From positions 62,001-126,000 of the forward strand of contig CAMIFC010000002.1 in the NCBI GenBank assembly GCA_946220775.1: a stretch of 64,000 nucleotides of DNA, read 5' to 3'. A program made the translations under genes and the position numbers. Below the pieces are notes generated by a model. The model was not told the origin of the DNA. It did no database searches and saw nothing but the letters and a program-made list of their open reading frames with translations. Positions 63,401-64,000 of this stretch are shown here, in pieces; the first letter of the stretch is position 1, and every line of letters starts with the position of its first letter. This DNA comes from an uncultured Corynebacterium sp. GTDB lineage: Bacteria > Actinomycetota > Actinomycetes > Mycobacteriales > Mycobacteriaceae.

Positions 63401-63474
63401 GATCGTTCGAGGAGTTCGGCAAGGCGCTGGATGAGCTCGACAAGGCTGTTGCGGACCTGCAGTCGCAGCAGTAG
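60466..63474 (+). CDS. UPF0182-family large membrane protein
   Basis: A 1002-residue protein. I keep the TTG at 60466 (AGGAAG 10 bases upstream); the ATG two codons on is equally possible. The N-terminal third has about seven membrane segments (28-48, 70-92, 124-142, 180-205, 232-245, 278-300, 305-325) ending near ILEQFSVAPNRAEKE. A large extracytoplasmic part follows (NIDATRSAYGI, FYGFPDELAIDRYQVDGE, WLTTDSKTYPTVIDGRIKWVVDGYTT, each in part), and a Lys/Glu-rich, disordered tail (KKPKKDAKSSGKDKK). The family (Rv3193c) is conserved in actinobacteria and has no known activity. Confidence 0.93.
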   Translation: MSMSAQPSPGASSASSANFKPTRRSKVLASIAIIIGLAFFLIPIVISNYTDWLWFRDLEYQGVFLKAIITRVVLFLIFGVLGALITWLAAFAAYRSGPSELESFSTSSPLAELRPSIKKNTRPMLFGLPLLVGLVSGMIAQGNWRTALMFVNGSSFGETDPQFGKDLGFYAFNLPMLTMILSTVSLLLILAFVINGIWHYLLGSITTGNPRLGEKASVAPVARRQLAVIAGLWMLSKAVGYWFDRYSLLNNRHDTFTGGSYTDINAVLPAKIVLLVIAIFVAALFFFTIVMRDLRIPALAVALMVVASLTVGVAWPAILEQFSVAPNRAEKEREYIARNIDATRSAYGIGNDTVTYEENWGATQGGAKAERSIAQDDTTLSNIRLLDPEVLSPTFTQQQQLRNFYGFPDELAIDRYQVDGEMRDFVVAARELNPNTLEGNQKDWINRHTVYTHGNGFIAAPARKVDEVARDVGSARGGYPVYTVADLQSIARGKQGGELEVDLKQPRIYFGPLIASNPVPNSDYAIVGTTGGTPLEYDTEASNFTYDGQGGVDVSNWFNRLMYSGHFESMNLLLTDRIGENSKIVYQRDPRERVHKVAPWLTTDSKTYPTVIDGRIKWVVDGYTTLTDLPYAERTSLQDTTADAQNPGGVSQAQLVNNDVSYIRNSVKATVDAYDGTVDLYEFDEKDPVLKAWRGAFPNVVKPKSEISDELMSHLRYPEDLFKVQRELIARYHVDDPGVFFQNDAFWSVPSDPTAPEGRQELAQPPYYVVAADPNTGKSSFQLITPFRGLRREFLAAHMSVSSDPENYGKIYVRVLPTQTQTQGPKQAQDTMMSSDEVARERTLLEGTNDVINGNLLTLPVGDGQVVYVEPVYSKRKDQESAFPKLLRVLVSYNGQVGYAPTIAEALNQVGIDARAATDLEEVDGSVVHPSKDGGKKPKKDAKSSGKDKKGAAPAVPSGDAAERVRSAMDKVKETRQDGSFEEFGKALDELDKAVADLQSQQ

Positions 63475-63732
63475 CTTGCTGGGCTGCTGAGCCTCGGGGC
63501 TTCGGGCCTGGGGCTCGGAGCTTGGCGGGCTTTGGGGTGATGCCCCGAGGTCGGCCGGAGAAGGCCGAACAACGCCGATCATTGAGGTGAATCGCTGACC
63601 TGCGGAGATGCTCGGGAAAACGGGTGGCGGGTCGGCGATTTTGCTTTTAGCTAAGTCTCCGTTAGGCTGGTTCATGTTGCAGACAGAGATGGTCTGGCCA
63701 GCAAGGCGCTGATCGTTTCTTCTAGCACCCGT
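63475..63732. other. Non-coding G-rich stretch before the tRNA gene
   Basis: No gene is seen. The first 70 bases are G-rich low complexity (repeated GGGGCT/GGGCCT words), then an inverted segment around GGTCGGCCGGAGAAGGCCGAAC (cited in part: GGCCGGAGAAGGCC) could be a terminator-like hairpin for the gene upstream. Confidence 0.4.
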
Positions 63733-63806
63733 CGCGGGGTGGAGCAGCTCGGTAGCTCGCTGGGCTCATAACCCAGAGGTCGTAGGTTCGAATCCTGCCC
63801 CCGCTA
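63733..63806 (+). tRNA. Initiator tRNA-fMet (anticodon CAT)
   Basis: A complete 74-base cloverleaf: acceptor CGCGGGG pairs with CCCCGCT except for the first pair, C1 opposite T72, the unpaired end typical of initiators. D arm, anticodon arm CTGGG-CTCATAA-CCCAG with three consecutive G:C pairs (a second initiator mark), and a T arm GTAGG-TTCGAAT-CCTGC. The discriminator is A73; CCA is not encoded. Confidence 0.95.
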
Positions 63807-63812
63807 CTAGTT

Positions 63813-63847
63813 AAGTCCCTCAGAGGTTCGCCTTTGGGGGACTTTTT
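63813..63847 (+). terminator. Intrinsic terminator after the tRNA gene
   Basis: AAGTCCC then AGG, loop TTCG, CCT, GGGACTT, followed by TTTT: a hairpin with internal mismatches starting 7 bases after the tRNA. Confidence 0.8.
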
Positions 63848-64000
63848 GTTATCTATAGTGCGGTTCCGGTGTGATGCCGTTTCACTGTGTAGCCGTTTCT
63901 CCGTTTCGTTGTGCGGCCGACCGCGCCGTGCCGTTCTGCTGTGTACTCATCCGCTGGTGTTTCTACAACCAAGTGAAATTCCCTCGCTGAAAACCTAAAC
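63848..64000. other. Non-coding end of window
   Basis: No gene or RNA is visible in the final 153 bases. They contain repeated CCGTTT/CCGTTC words (63885-63935) of no obvious function. Confidence 0.4.

Overview
The window is a stretch of a Corynebacterium chromosome (Mycobacteriales). The evidence is the gene order lcp-rmlD-wbbL-GDP-mannose pyrophosphorylase-whiB2-DUF3499-manB-manA-sahH-tmk-mtrA-mtrB-lpqB-comF-hpf-secA1, followed by rsgA-aroA, sigH-rshA, whiB1, an RhlE-type helicase, DUF3107/DUF3152, adnA-adnB, a TrkA-type K+ channel, uvrD2, a Lon-like PDZ protease and a UPF0182 protein. This order is known from C. glutamicum and, in pieces, from M. tuberculosis. Moderately high G+C, frequent GTG/TTG starts and mycolata-specific families (LCP, WbbL, MtrAB-LpqB, AdnAB) agree. 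I cannot name the species.

Layout. 0-0.7 kb: end of biotin synthase and its small auxiliary protein BsaP. 0.7-5.8 kb (minus): a maltose/trehalose-type ABC importer (ATPase, lipoprotein, two permeases, small membrane protein). 5.8-9.7 kb: a NarL-type two-component system followed by an ABC exporter, with a perfect 13-bp palindrome between them. 9.7-20.9 kb: cell-wall and glycan precursor genes (LCP ligase, RmlD, WbbL, GDP-mannose synthesis, ManB, ManA) around whiB2. 21.2-29.9 kb: sahH, tmk, the MtrA-MtrB-LpqB envelope signalling operon, a frameshifted comF, and hpf. 30-37.5 kb: secA1, small conserved genes, rsgA, aroA, an SRAP protein. 37.5-39.1 kb: sigH-rshA redox stress module, a 24-codon ribosomal protein bL37 gene and whiB1. 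39.5-44.9 kb: membrane and actinobacterial conserved genes, including an RhlE-like helicase that has lost motif VI. 45-55.3 kb: recombination/repair block adnA-adnB, K+ channel, uvrD2. 55.3-63.5 kb: metalloproteases, a Lon-like protease and UPF0182. The window ends with an initiator tRNA gene.

The most unusual signal is not a gene. A short dispersed motif, consensus GGGTTGGCGTCCGAAAAAA (core TGGCGTCC plus an A-rich tract), occurs about 20 times in good form on both strands, mostly inside otherwise unrelated conserved genes and twice between genes. Five genes carry two copies, always inverted with the A/T tracts facing outward. It behaves like a genome-wide recognition word (uptake-sequence-like, repair, segregation or nucleoid site) and I know of no described role for it in corynebacteria. 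In comF one copy coincides with a -1 frameshift at a slippery A-run.
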